Under the pieces are notes generated by a model that was not told the origin of the DNA, did no database searches, and saw only the letters and a list, made by a program, of their open reading frames with translations. The translations under genes and the position numbers were made by a program. DNA of 64,000 bases from Bettongia penicillata ogilbyi (Eukaryota; Chordata; Mammalia; Diprotodontia; Potoroidae), in NCBI GenBank assembly GCA_023548195.1, contig JAJHZJ010000808.1, forward strand, positions 5,375,182 to 5,439,181. The letters are read 5' to 3'. Below, in pieces: positions 45,511 through 56,640 of the stretch. Within the stretch, counting starts at the first letter, position 1. Each line of letters begins with the position of its first letter.

Positions 45511-46177
45511 CACACAGATTTCTTAATAGATCTTTGAAATTGTACCTTTTGTGAGTAAATGTTTGCTCAGCACAGGGATATGCCAACATGCCAATTGTAA
45601 AAAGATTGTCATTTGATCCAAATAGACTTAGCTCCTAGGAATGACTTGGTGTTGCCTGTTAGGGTCTCCAACTAGAAGCTAGATAAGTCACTTAGTCCCA
45701 CCCCTTGTTTCATCCTTAGTATCTTAGCTGTCTGAGATAGATTTTAATCTCTTATTTTTATTGATATCTTTTGTTTTTACCATATCTCCATTTCTGGATA
45801 GAGCTTTTCCCATCCATCAAGCCCTCCCTAGTAAGAGATTAAAAAGAGAAAAATCAAAGGGGCAAAAAAAGCAGTTCAAATCAACACATCAGTCATGTCT
45901 GACAATATATGCTGTATTCCACATCCATAGCCCCCCACTCTGCAAAGAAAAGAGTGATAGGTATATCATCAGCTCTTCTCCAGGGCCAAGCTTGATCAAA
46001 ATAAAGATGGTTTGTTTTGAATAACCTTATTTTTAAGGACAAGGGCGATCCTGCAAACTCACTCATGCTCGTTCTCATTGTCCAGATGTAACTACGATAG
46101 TTTCACCTTATTGTTTCCTAAGGAGTGAGGTTGGGGTAGAAAAAGGCAGCAGGCGATATTCCAAAGGAGCTCACACA

Positions 46178-46385
46178 ATGAGATGATAGGGTGCAGTGAA
46201 AAAACACCACCACCACTAGCTTTACAGTCAGAGACCTTGGATTCAAATTCTGCCTCTGACATTTACTACCTAGGCAAATTGTTTAATTTCTTTAGACCTC
46301 AATTTCTTCATATGTTAAAAAGAAGGGCGTTGGACTATATGGCCTTTGAGATCTCCTTCAGCTCTAAATCTGTGATCCTACTGAG
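46178..46385 (+). repeat. MIR/tRNA-SINE-like element
   Basis: 'acagtcagagaccttggattcaaattctgcctctgacatttactacc…ctcaatttcttcatatg…ttggactatatggcctttgagatc'. Confidence 0.65.
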
Positions 46386-46399
46386 TACTGTAAAACCTT

Positions 46400-46622
46400 A
46401 AATTTCTGTAGTTTTAAGGTTTAAAGAGCACTTTCCCCGCAACAAATCTGTCAGGTTGGTATTGCAAGTATTGTCATCACTATTTTCCAGATGTAGAAAC
46501 TGAGGCATAACAAGTTTGTGGCTTCCTCAAGGTCACAAAGCCACTCTCAGTGGTGTTCAAATTAAAAACTCTTTAAGATTTACCATCCACTGTTTCTCAT
46601 ACTATCTACCATACTGCCTCAT
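46400..46622 (-). repeat. MIR-type SINE, antisense
   Basis: 'tttaaggtttaaagagcac…tattttccagatgtagaaactgaggc…aaggtcacaaagcc…tctaccatactgcc'. Confidence 0.6.
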
Positions 46623-47807
46623 TCATGAAAAATCAACATAACTTACAGCAATGACTGTCTGTACTAGGCTTGGGACTATCTCAAAGATTTCTGGAAAGAT
46701 TCCTTCTGGGAATAATGAGGAGAAAATGTAAATCTGTTGTGTTTTTTCTCCAAAGAAACTTGAAGAAGATGATATATGTAACATTAAGTATTAGAAAATG
46801 GAAAGATGAAAATGAATAAAAATTAGGCTGTTGAGGATTATACCCCTGTGTGATACAGATAGGGTGGTTTATGTGTACTTTTTCCAGAAATATTACAGAT
46901 CTCTTCACCATTCTCACCCTCTCCACATACATACATACAAAATTTAAAAAAAAAAAATTTACAGGATTTAAATTTTTTCATCATGAGATGATTGCTCTTC
47001 CAGGTACTCTGAAGATTTCCTTTGGCTTTTTCTCTGCATTTCCCATTGTTCATTATTTTTCACTCCCTGGCTTCCTTTTGCTACCTCAACTCCCCAAACT
47101 CCTACCCACTGACCTCCCAGCCGTCCCTTCTTCTGTTACTGTGGACCAGCTCCCTTCTGCCAAGCAGTCTCAGATAACCTCTCCCCACTCCCTGATGGCC
47201 AGCTCCTTCCCACCAGCTTCATTGCTCTTCTCCCTCATTCTTTTAATTTCACATTTAGCAAATGTCAAGCAGTTGTTTGGTACTTAAACGGCCCTCTTTC
47301 CACCCCCTCCACAAAATGAATAAGGCTAAGACTAGAGGTAAAATTTTTTTCCTCCCTGATGAAGCTATAGAAATTCTACTCCTTAATTCAGTACCTTGGT
47401 AATGTTTCCTGCTAGCGGTCCTGGAAATGTGCAATCAGATGTCGATTGAAGCATTTCTCACTATAGTAAAGCCTTTTGAGAAGGAACTGGGCCAACTGCA
47501 AATTCCTTTTCAAAAACAGATTTCAGCAAAAACCTCTTAGAAAACATGTTTATGTTCCTTCCAGATATAATTGTAAGGCTATTGGGTTTAGCCAGCTCTG
47601 TTTATACAAAACTTCTGGCTTTGTGTCTCATTGTTCCTATACACACAAGTTTATGGAATGACATTGACTGTAAAGGGGTCCCAGCCAGAGACTGTTGATA
47701 TTCAACACACAGAGGACCTGTCACTTCTAGGTTATCTTGATCATTGCAGTTAAATGTGAGGTGTACACTACTGAAGAGAGAAGCAATTTAAGGTCCTTAG
47801 TTGTGGT

Positions 47808-48062
47808 TGCTGAGGTGCTTTTCAGCAGTGTGTGACTCTTTGTGAACCTATTTGGAGCTTTCTTGGCAAGGATACTAGAGTAGTTTTCCATTTCCTTATC
47901 CAGCTCATTTTACAGATCAGGAAACTGAGGCAAACAGGATTAAGTGACTTGCCTAGAGTCACATGATCTGGTAAGTATCTGAGGTCAGATTTGAACTTAA
48001 GAAGACAAGTCTTCCTGATTTCAGACTCAGCACACTATCTTCTGTACCATCAGGCTGCCCTC
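47808..48062 (-). mobile_element. tRNA-derived SINE (marsupial type), antisense
   Basis: 'gtgtgtgactctttgtgaac', 'tttccatttccttatccagc', 'caggaaactgaggcaaacag', 'gtcagatttgaacttaagaa', 'atcaggctgcc'. Confidence 0.78.
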
Positions 48063-48179
48063 ACTTAAATTAAGTGAAATTAGTGCAATTTAGGAAATTT
48101 GGGGATTCCATACTAGCATGGTTCCTCATCAGCACATGTTGGATATGTTAGTATGCTTGCTGTTTCTCTTAGAAGTCTG

Positions 48180-48400
48180 TTAGTGTAGTAAAAGGCATTA
48201 AACTTAGAATCAAGAGCTCTGGGTTCAAATCTTGGCTCTGACACTTACCTAACTACATGATTCTGGACAAGTCATTTAACTACTGACCTTCAGTTTCCCC
48301 TTCTATAAAATAGGTATAATAGCATTTATACTCTCAACCTTTCATGGTTGTTGAGGGAAAGATACTCTGCAGACCTTAGAACACTCTGTAAATATGTTTG
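48180..48400 (+). repeat. MIR-like SINE
   Basis: 'aaacttagaatcaagagctctgggttcaaatcttggctctgacac…gttgttgagggaaag…ctctgtaaatatg'. Confidence 0.6.
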
Positions 48401-48734
48401 TTGCTAATTTTATTTACATTATCACTATCACTATTAAATTCAGTTGAATAAATATTTAGGAAATGGTTATTGACATGTAGAGCAGATACGAGATCAGACG
48501 CAAAAGTTAAATTTAGCTTATTATGTGGCAGAGGATGTGATACCTATTCAAATACAAATATCCAGAATGAGAAATGATACATAATAAGAGACCTGCATTC
48601 AAAGGACCTTGCCTTGTGAGGTCGGAGGCCTAAGATGCATTACCAGCTGGGGAGATCCAGTAAGGCTTCCTGGAAGAGGAAGCATCGGGCTTTAAAGGAG
48701 ACCTAAGGATGCAGCAGGGGAGAAGGATAGAAAG

Positions 48735-48985
48735 AAGGAATAAGAATAAACATTTATATAATGCTCACTGTGTACCAGGCAGTAAGCTAAGCATTTTATA
48801 CATATTATTTCATTTTTTCCTCACAACAACCCTGGGAGTAGGTGCTATTATTATTGCTATTTTACAGATGAGGAAACCAAAGCAAATAAAGTGACTTCCC
48901 AAGTGACTTGCCCAAGGTCATATACCTAGTTGGTGTCTGAGAGGTCTTTCTGGAATCTTTCTGATTCCAAGAACACTGCCATCTC
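48735..48985 (-). repeat. MIR-type SINE, antisense
   Basis: 'tatataatgctcactgtgtaccaggcagtaagc…cacaacaaccctgggagtaggtgc…tttacagatgaggaaacc…acttgcccaaggtcata'. Good landmarks. Confidence 0.65.
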
Positions 48986-49212
48986 AAACTTAGTATTTCA
49001 GAGTTTTTCAGAATCCTCTGCCACCCTACTTTTCCAGTATGGAAGAACCCCAAATGCCTTTCAGAGGAGTTTGAACTTTACTCAGTAGCCAATAGTAAGT
49101 TATTTAAAATGGTTTCTATCAAAGCTGTAAACAACATCCTCAACTCTATATGTAAGGACACATTTTTTTACCCAAAGAAACATAAACTATTGTTGATGAC
49201 TAGAGCATGTTA

Positions 49213-49462
49213 CTTTTGCTCATTTGTACCAGTCATCTCCGACTCTTTGTGACACCATTTGGGGTTTTCTTGGCAGAGATACAGAAATGGATTGCCATTT
49301 CCTTCTCCAGTTCATTTTACAGATGGGGAAGCTGAGGCAAACAGAGTTAAAGTGATTTGTCCAGAGTCACATTGCTAGTAAGTGTCTGAGGCTGGATTTG
49401 AACTCAGATCTTCCTGACTCCAGACCTGGCGCTCCACTATTTTGGGCCACCTAGCTGCCAAA
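49213..49462 (-). mobile_element. tRNA-derived SINE (marsupial type), antisense
   Basis: 'cgactctttgtgacaccatt', 'ttgccatttccttctccagt', 'cagatggggaagctgaggca', 'ggatttgaactcagatcttc', 'gccacctagctgcc'. Confidence 0.82.
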
Positions 49463-49742
49463 AAGCTAGACTATAGATTTAAATAAAGTCTGAAAATCAT
49501 GAGTTCTGTAAATAATTAGGTCTACTTCTCAGGCTGTAGCAATTCTTCAAACCCTGCATCTAGAGCTCTTTGAGTAGCTGTATTTCTAGGTAAACCACTG
49601 TGACCTCAGGCTTTCCGTATGCAGTGTAAACAACTTTGTGCCTAGAGTGGAAAGGACATGGGGGAGAAGTAGCTAGAAGCTAAGGAGAGCAGAGAGAAGT
49701 AAAGTCAAACATTTTCCAAGCGTTTACTAATAGAAAGTAATG

Positions 49743-49942
49743 GTGCAGCTAGAGGAAGATCTGGAATCAGGAGACTCATCTTTGTTAGTTCAAATCCGGC
49801 CTCAGACACTTACTAAAACCCTGTTTGCCTCCTCATCTGTAAAAATGAGCTGGAGAAGGAAATGGTAAAGCACTGCCACCAAAACCCCAAATGGCGTCAT
49901 GAAGGATCAGACACAATTAAAATAACTGAACAGCAACTCCTA
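49743..49942 (+). mobile_element. tRNA-derived SINE (marsupial type), internally shortened
   Basis: 'ggtgcagctagaggaagatc', 'gttcaaatccggcctcagac', 'gagctggagaaggaaatggt', 'accccaaatggcgtcatgaa'. Part of the central region is missing. Confidence 0.78.
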
Positions 49943-51479
49943 GAAACAAGAAGAAAGGGAGTCCCTGCCCTTAGGAGCTTACACTTTAAGAAGGGGATAC
50001 AAACAGATCAAAGGAAGCTGAAAAGCAATGTTAGGGCATGATAGAGAAAGGAAGTCAGGAGGGGATCCAGGAAGAAACAACCAGAGGAAGGGACCGCATG
50101 GATGGAGATTGCTTTCGGGTGAGAAGGATGGTGGAGAAGCTGGCTTCTAGGGTGAGATAGCTGCTGGGAAATTGTGGAGAAGAGGGGAAGTGTGGAGAGC
50201 TACTAGCAGGACACAGAAATGAAGGACACGACAAGGGGAGTTATGTGAATTACTTTGTTTTCAAAAAAGTTGCAACCCTAGATTTCGTATTTCCTCTCAA
50301 ATGATCCCTCCCTTTGGACGCTTGGAACTAGTTTGAGTTTGAGAATACAATAGCATATACTGCCACAGTATAAAACATTAAAGCGTTTTAAAAGGGATAC
50401 ATTGTTAGTATAAGATTTGATGCAGTATATTTGTCATAATAGTAATAAATTCCAAATCAGATAAGAATACTTGAATAACTTTTTTTCTTTGCAGTTAGGT
50501 TTACAGTAGTTTTGTAGGTATGCTGCATTTTTGAAAGTTTTAGAGATGAATTTTTAGAAGATTTAGAATTTTTAAAAAGTTTAGAAATGAATTCTTTTGA
50601 CGTGTTGGTGAGACTTGCTGGTGTGTTTTGAGGGTCTTTTTTGTACTTACTTGTAATGAGTAGAAACATTCGCATTCTCAGGAATATAATTTAGTCCATT
50701 TGTGTAGAAATTAGCATTCTGCCAGTATCATCCACATTAATGTAACAGGTCAATGGGACTATCATTTTTACCATTACGATATGTATCAGGCCCACCACAT
50801 TCTAGTTTATTTTAGTGTTCTAGAACCATGTCAGATTATTCTTACAAATAATCGCCAAAAATAAAATTTGTGTTGGAAGTATTCATTATAATACCAGAAA
50901 CTTTGACTCATTAAATTTGGGGTCTTTCTCAAGCCTCCAAAAAATCATATATCTCCAGCAAACCATTTATTTGAAAACAAACTAGAAAACACTTAAAACT
51001 TATAGGAGATAAACTGCCATGTACAGTTTTATTTGTTTTCAAAAGTGTATATTGTCATTATGGTCTTTCAGTATAGACATAGGGTTGCTGTTTTATTAGG
51101 TAGCTTTCTTTGTAAAAGTCCTGACTCTTTTGAAACAAAAACTATATTTTATCTCTGAATTCACCATTTAGATTGTTCATATCCAAGAGTTGAGGACCTT
51201 GATTTTAAAACTACTTTTAAGTTTAAAATTTTCCATTAAAAACATGACTTTAAAGACCCTTTTCTTTTTGACCATTCAGACAGATTTTGGAGGAGAAATG
51301 CATAAGTGTCAAAGGTGTGTAAATTTAATTTTAAAAATCAGAATTTATTTGTTTTTGGAATGTGTAAAAACAAAAACACCTTTAGCCATGCAATAGTAAG
51401 AATTTTTCCATCCTGAAAAATATGCCAACAATAGCATGTTAATCTTAGTTATCCTAGGATAAGTCATCATATATTTCAT

Positions 51480-51960
51480 TTATTCAGTAGATATGTATTG
51501 ACAGTCATCTATACACAAAGTACTGTGCCAAGTTCATTGAGGATAAAATAATGTATAAGATGTCTTTCCTTCCCTCAGATAATTTACAGTCTTGTATATA
51601 AAACAGCTACTCAAGTAACAATACAGTGCAGTGATAAATACCATCTAAGTGCTACAAGTTAAAAATATAGAAAAAAAGAAAGAATCATTATAGGAAGGCA
51701 TCAGAGAAGAGATGATCCTCAAGCAAGGCATGGGCAGAATTTTGATAGGCAAGGAGGTCTTCTAGGCAAAGAGAATGAGATGAGCACAGGCATGGAAACA
51801 TAGAAGCCCAGTGGATGTTGGAGGAACAGGGAATTTAGGAGTTTACATAGGGGAGTAATTCAAAGTAAAGTTGGGAAGGTAGGAGAGAGCTAGCTAGATG
51901 GAGGGCCTTGAATGCCAAGCTAAGGAATTTGCACATTACTTGATAAGGTGGTGTGGTGAC
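51480..51960 (-). repeat. L2-type LINE 3' portion, antisense
   Basis: 'gatatgtattgacagtcatc', 'ctttccttccctcagataat', 'gaatgagatgagcacaggca', 'atggagggccttgaatgcca' are reversed L2 landmarks in order. Confidence 0.6.
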
Positions 51961-52054
51961 AGGATTTAAAAAAATTAAAAAATAATACTTTATAAATATT
52001 CAAATGATAGGAGTATGCAAGATACTTGGCCTGGAGAGAGCATGAAGTCCCTTC

Positions 52055-52215
52055 ATTTTCTAAGAAGACCATGACATCAGGAAGGTGATGCCATGACTTG
52101 CAGGTGAATTGGATTTAAGTGAGGCAGGGCTGTGCAGAGAAACCAGCCTCACTCTCTCCTCTAGAGCCATCTGCATCCAGTGGTCAAATATGGACCAGGA
52201 TGATGGCAGCATCAT
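52055..52215 (+). repeat. Unnamed interspersed repeat, copy 2
   Basis: 'accatgacatcaggaaggtg', 'gtgaggcagggctgtgcaga', 'ccagcctcactctctcctct', 'agccatctgcatccagtggt'; homologous to 38583 (reversed) and 55193. Ends about 120 bases before exon L. Confidence 0.7.
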
Positions 52216-52337
52216 CAAGCAGAAAAATATACATTTAATGAAAAACTTAAGGCAGAGAGAATCTAGTTTTTTAAAAGGCAGTGGGTAAATATTAGTGTTT
52301 CAGCTCTGTCTTTTAATGAAAATGTTCTTTCTTCTAG

Positions 52338-52431
52338 ACTTCCACCATTGAGGAAGCTGAACTACCCCCTCAGAAGGATGAAACTGATTGCGGACAAGAA
52401 GAAAGCAAGAGTGCAGAGTGTGACTCATTAG
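52338..52431 (+). CDS. LIMCH1: LIMCH1 exon L (acidic linker)
   Basis: A 94-nt exon after 'ttctttcttctag' and before 'gtttgt'; phase 0 in, one base out. It encodes TSTIEEAELPPQKDETDCGQ and EESKSAECDSL. It fills the slot of the poorly conserved human segment between ELAATTEK and SSEPQHFTT, with no strong residue-level match, so identification rests on position, phase and open frame. It is acidic and disordered. The next exon completes the final codon as Glu. Confidence 0.85.
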
Positions 52432-53329
52432 GTTTGTTCCATGGAAATGCAGTTTGGGGGATTCGCCTTAGTCTTTTTCTATGGAAGGCTAGTCAGGCAG
52501 ACCACAAGCTCTCCAAAAGGACCGCCAGAGCTTAGGCGCTAATCCAGTAACAGAAAGCTATCTGAGAGCCATCCGAGTTAATCACAGCAGCTCCTGGGGA
52601 AGGGTAGCATCTCTGTCCTTTTCCTCCCATTATAGCTTGTCTAGGGTTCAGCTTTGAGGGATGCCTGACTTCTTACTAGAAGAAGTAGGCTCCTAAAATT
52701 GTCACATTTATTAACTATTCACACATACGAGGGCTTCCCAGGGAACATGGCTAATTCCAGTAATACTACCTTTGGCTACAAACTAGAATCAAGACAGGGG
52801 GTAAAGGAGTTGTGAGAAGAAAAGAAAAATTTGAGGTTTGCAATGTACCGGTAATTGTCAGATATGGAACAGGTTTATTCCCACTCATAAAGGGAATGAA
52901 AGCATAAGAGAATTATAGCATATGTTGCAGAATGATTAAAGGAGAATCCAATAACTTATCTTTACTAGTATTGATTATACTAATCAATAGGGATGCTAAT
53001 ATTCAAGCTTCAGCAAAACATCATTGTTTTGGGGACAGTAATTAATTAGCCATTTTCCATTTCATGTCCACTGAGGACAGTCCTATCAGAAGCTAGGCTT
53101 GATCTTTCAGGGGCCCCTCTCTCTAATCACATCAGTGAAACTACTGACCTTCCAAAGCATTAAGAGTCCCTCCTTCCCTTCCTTACTTTTTTCTTTGCTT
53201 CCTGGTTTCCTTTCTTCATGCCTTCCCTTCCTCCTTCCCTGGGGGAAGAGTCCAGACTGTCTGTTCTGTGTAGGCTTCTGGTTGATGAAACTCCCTCCAC
53301 CAATGTGGGTCAGCCCCAGCTGTGCAACT

Positions 53330-53452
53330 TGTGATCTTAGTTACTTGAGGGCATTGAAGGGTTAAGATGACTAGTCCAGGGTCACACAGCTGGTATACAT
53401 TAAAAGTGACACTTGAAAATCATCTCTCCATCCACCATACCATGCTGCCTTT
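53330..53452 (-). repeat. MIR fragment, antisense
   Basis: 'gactagtccagggtcacacagctggtatacattaaaagtgacac…accataccatgctgcc'. Confidence 0.55.
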
Positions 53453-53984
53453 TGTTTCCTCTCCAATGGATCTGCCAACATGGAAGGCATGAGCCCTTAG
53501 TATCCTTTCCCAATGATAGGATTATACTGACATCTAGAGGTCTTGTTAGAAAATTTCTGTATCTTGAAATAGTGTCCCAGCTTATTTACCATCATATATA
53601 CTTCTCAAATCTACATCCTAAACTACAAATCATAACCTGATTCATTTTCGATGTTATAATTGAAGGCTTAATTCCTGACTAAGAACTCCATACCAAACAA
53701 AATCTTTGACTAGATATGTGTTTTACAAGCAAAGAGAAAAACTATACATCTCTAGGACCATTTAAATAATAGAATTATGTTCCAAGTCCTATAAAATGGA
53801 TGTTAAGTATACACCATATCCATTGATTATACAAGGGGATTTGGGTGGATAATGTGGATGGTGCATACCTCTTGTAAGCTGTCCAAGGATATGCGAATCA
53901 AGGCCTTCTTGTTCTGTAGTCAGATCATTCTATAGCAAGCAGGGGCATTCAAGGTCATACTGCAGAAATTGCCTAGACAGGTGT

Positions 53985-54180
53985 GCTACATTAGAAAGAA
54001 GCCTTAACTTGAGAATGGGAAGAGCTGGGCTTGAGGCCTGCTCTGTGATGTTTACCATTCCCAGAGGGATATTGATAAACTACTTAATCTCTCTTGAGAC
54101 TGAGTTTCTTTAGCAGAACAAATGATAATAACATTTTTCCTGGCTTCTTCCCAGAGCCCTAGATAAATATAAATTATTAG
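53985..54180 (+). repeat. MIR-like SINE
   Basis: 'gaagagctgggcttgaggcctgctctgtgatg…aaactacttaatctctcttgagactgagtttc'. Diverged. Confidence 0.5.
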
Positions 54181-54527
54181 AATCACTCCAGTATGTCATC
54201 TCATTTGACTTTCATGTAAATTATAATTTTCATTTTTGTATTTTTTCACTGGTATTTTCAAGTACCGGCATTGACATGTAAACTAGAGATTTTGTAGGGA
54301 GTGTGGTGTTTTAGATGACGTGACCCCAAATTAGCTGTTCTTTATCTCATTCCTTCCACCTTGTCTGATCTAATTTCTTGTTCAGTACTTAAGCCGTAAT
54401 AAAGGATAAACATACTTTGGAATATTGTAATGTGAATGATTCATTTGATGTTTTGTTAATTTTTTTAAAATCTTATACACTTTCTTTAAAAATGACTTCC
54501 ATTCTCCTAATTATGTACTGGTTTCAG

Positions 54528-54691
54528 AGTGTCAGCACTTTACGACAACCGTGACCCGAGCCAGCCCAACCGTGGCCTTTGTGGAGTTCAATCCCAGCCA
54601 GCAGCCTAAGGACCACGAGGCGGAAGACAAAGACCAGAGGAAACTGGAGAGCGAAATGAGTGGAAAGGTGGAGTTGGTGCTGTCACAGAAG
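54528..54691 (+). CDS. LIMCH1: LIMCH1 exon M (conserved [16 protein letters not shown])
   Basis: A 164-nt exon, two bases in (completing Glu), phase 0 out at 'cagaag' before 'gtgaag'. It encodes [20 protein letters not shown], an acidic/polar [16 protein letters not shown] stretch and [17 protein letters not shown]. The first and last parts match human LIMCH1 ([20 protein letters not shown] and [13 protein letters not shown]), with a variable middle. The reading past the donor (VKELREQ…) runs to a stop soon after and is intronic. The donor is weaker than average. Confidence 0.95.
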
Positions 54692-55192
54692 GTGAAGGAA
54701 TTAAGAGAGCAGGCCAATTGCAATGCACAAGTTCATATAATTTTACTTTGTAGTTTTGGTTTTTTAATGCAGCAGTTTGCATAATGTTCTCCTATCCTCC
54801 TCACACTTCTCATTAATTAAAGGCAATGACCCACCTTTCAGCTTTCTGTATCAGAATGCTCAAAAATTGCCGTTCTAGGTCAGTGGGTCACACGTTCCAT
54901 TTTTCTCAAATTAATTGCTCCCTCTGTTTGACTAATAAACACAGAGTTGACTAGAGGCTTTTCCTAATTGTGTTACCTGTTTGTTATATGTTATCATGGA
55001 GATTATCTTTTTAAAATAACTTCTAATCTAGAATGGGTCTAGAAATAAACTGAGAAATTTGCCAGTTATGGCTCCATTTCTTTCTCCAAGTAGTGGGCTC
55101 TCAGTGGAAAGCTCATGATGATTGTGTAATACATAATACTTAAGTATTATATCATCACATGGACGTTTATGGGGTTTGGGTAGTTGCCAGGA

Positions 55193-55345
55193 TTGTTGTG
55201 TTTGTCCTTGGTTCTCCAACAGGACCATGACATCAAGATGATGACATGACTTACAGTTGACTTTGACTTGAGTGAGGGAGGGCTGTGCAGGGTTGCCAGC
55301 CTCACTTTCTCCTCCTGAGCCATCTGGGTCCAGTGGCCTAAAAGT
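55193..55345 (+). repeat. Unnamed interspersed repeat, copy 3
   Basis: 'gttgtgtttgtccttggttc', 'accatgacatcaagatgatg', 'gagtgagggagggctgtgca', 'ccagcctcactttctcctcc', 'agccatctgggtccagtggc'. Confidence 0.72.
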
Positions 55346-55374
55346 CAGCAGGAAGAAAGGGGGAAAGTTAGCTT

Positions 55375-55465
55375 TGTATTATAAGTGGCCTTGGGATTCA
55401 GGAACACTTGGCTTTGTGACCATGGGCAAATCATTTAAGCTCTTGTGGCCAGTGGGAAAATCTCT
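55375..55465 (+). repeat. SINE fragment (tRNA-SINE/MIR-like)
   Basis: 'gccttgggattcaggaacac', 'ggctttgtgaccatgggcaa', 'atcatttaagctcttgtggc'. Confidence 0.45.
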
Positions 55466-55559
55466 GAGGTCCTAAGTTATAGCAAAGCAGGTGCTCATCT
55501 GAATTGGTAGAGGAAGCTCCATCCTGGAAGGGTCCCATGCAGATGAAATCAGAGGGTAT

Positions 55560-56194
55560 GGAGTTTTGTAGTTTTCCTTTTTGGTACCAGAGAGCCACTG
55601 AAGATTTTTGAGGAGAGGAATCTTACTTAGTTGTGTTTTAGGAATAGTAACAGTGTAGACTATGTGCCATGTGAAGTCCTGGGAATGAAGGATAGTTTTG
55701 ATTGGTGGGGGCGGGAGGAACTGAGGCAATGTTCCAAGGAGAAGATAGCATTTGAGTTGCATCCTAAAAGACAGGCAGCAAGGAGAGAAATGGTCTGAGA
55801 GAATGGTGTGATAAGATATACAATAGAGGGTTAGCTCAGTTGGGCTATGTGGAAAGTAGTAGTGGAAAATAAAGTTAGAAAAGATAAGGAGGTGCCATAT
55901 CCTGGAGTAAATGAAATGTCACACTGAGGAGTTAGAACTGTTCCATAAATAAGGGGAAAGCCTGTTAAGGGTTTTGATCTGAAAAATGATACAAACCAGT
56001 CTGTGCATATAGAATATTAATTTGGCAGTGATGTGAAGAAGGAAATGCAGGGTAGGGGGCAGCAATGTTGGAAGGAGGATCAATCATCAAGTATTTGCCT
56101 ATTATGTGTTGGGTGCTGTGCTAGAGATACAAAAATATAATTAGAGAGGCCCCTGCCTTCAAGGAACTTATAGTCCAGCCAGGGAGAATGGCAT

Positions 56195-56235
<41 letters not shown>

Positions 56236-56470
56236 CACAAAATAAATACCAAGTAATCTGGAGATAAAGGCTACAGCAGCTGAGGAGCTCAAGAAGGGCA
56301 TGGTGTTGACTTTAGTTTCAAAAGAAACAAAGGAGGGGATTGTAGTAACCTAAGTAGGAGAACATGGAGGCCTTTAGTAGAATGATGGCTATGGAAGTGC
56401 TCAGGAAGGAGCAGATTTGAGAGATATTGTGCTTGAGTTCTGATTGCACTTAGTAGGAGACCAAATGCTG
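55560..56470 (-). repeat. L2-type LINE, antisense
   Basis: Reversed L2 landmarks scattered through the stretch: 'ccatatcctggagtaaatga', 'tgttaagggttttgatctga', 'tcaagtatttgcctattatg', 'gccttcaaggaacttatagt', 'ggagaacatggaggccttta'. Decayed and probably several fragments. Confidence 0.5.
56194..56238. repeat. (TG)n/(GC)(AC) microsatellite
   Basis: TG run ending 'gcgcgcacacaa', a short alternating purine-pyrimidine stretch that could adopt Z-form. Confidence 0.92.
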
Positions 56471-56474
56471 GCTC

Positions 56475-56640
56475 CTTGACCTAGCAGTGGCAAAGACCTC
56501 GGACATTAAGTCCAACCTTCTCATTTTACAGATAAGAAAACTGGGTGTTAAGTGACACATAAATACTTAGTGTCAGGATTTGAACCCAGGTTCCCTTACC
56601 CCAGAGCCTATGCTTGGCCACCAGAGTTTCGGTTGTGAAT
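56475..56640 (-). repeat. MIR-type SINE, antisense
   Basis: 'aagtccaaccttctcatttt', 'acagataagaaaactgggtg', 'caggatttgaacccaggttc'. Confidence 0.6.

Larger units (their letters stand above)
36687..52337 (+). other. Intron K-L (15.7 kb, largest)
   Basis: Very repeat-rich: TA/CA simple repeats (36988-37092, 40279-40305, 42240-42362), five tRNA-SINEs (39174-39408, 39880-40112, 47808-48062, 49213-49462, 49743-49942), an antisense L1/HAL1-type element (41434-44272), many MIR copies between 44.9 and 49.0 kb, and an L2 relic (51480-51960). Unique-looking parts (37.1-38.5, 50.0-51.4 kb) hold nothing I can name. Confidence 0.75.
52432..54527 (+). other. Intron L-M
   Basis: 2.1 kb with two MIR-like pieces (53330-53452 -, 53985-54180 +). 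Otherwise nothing recognised. Acceptor 'tgtactggtttcag'. Confidence 0.75.
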
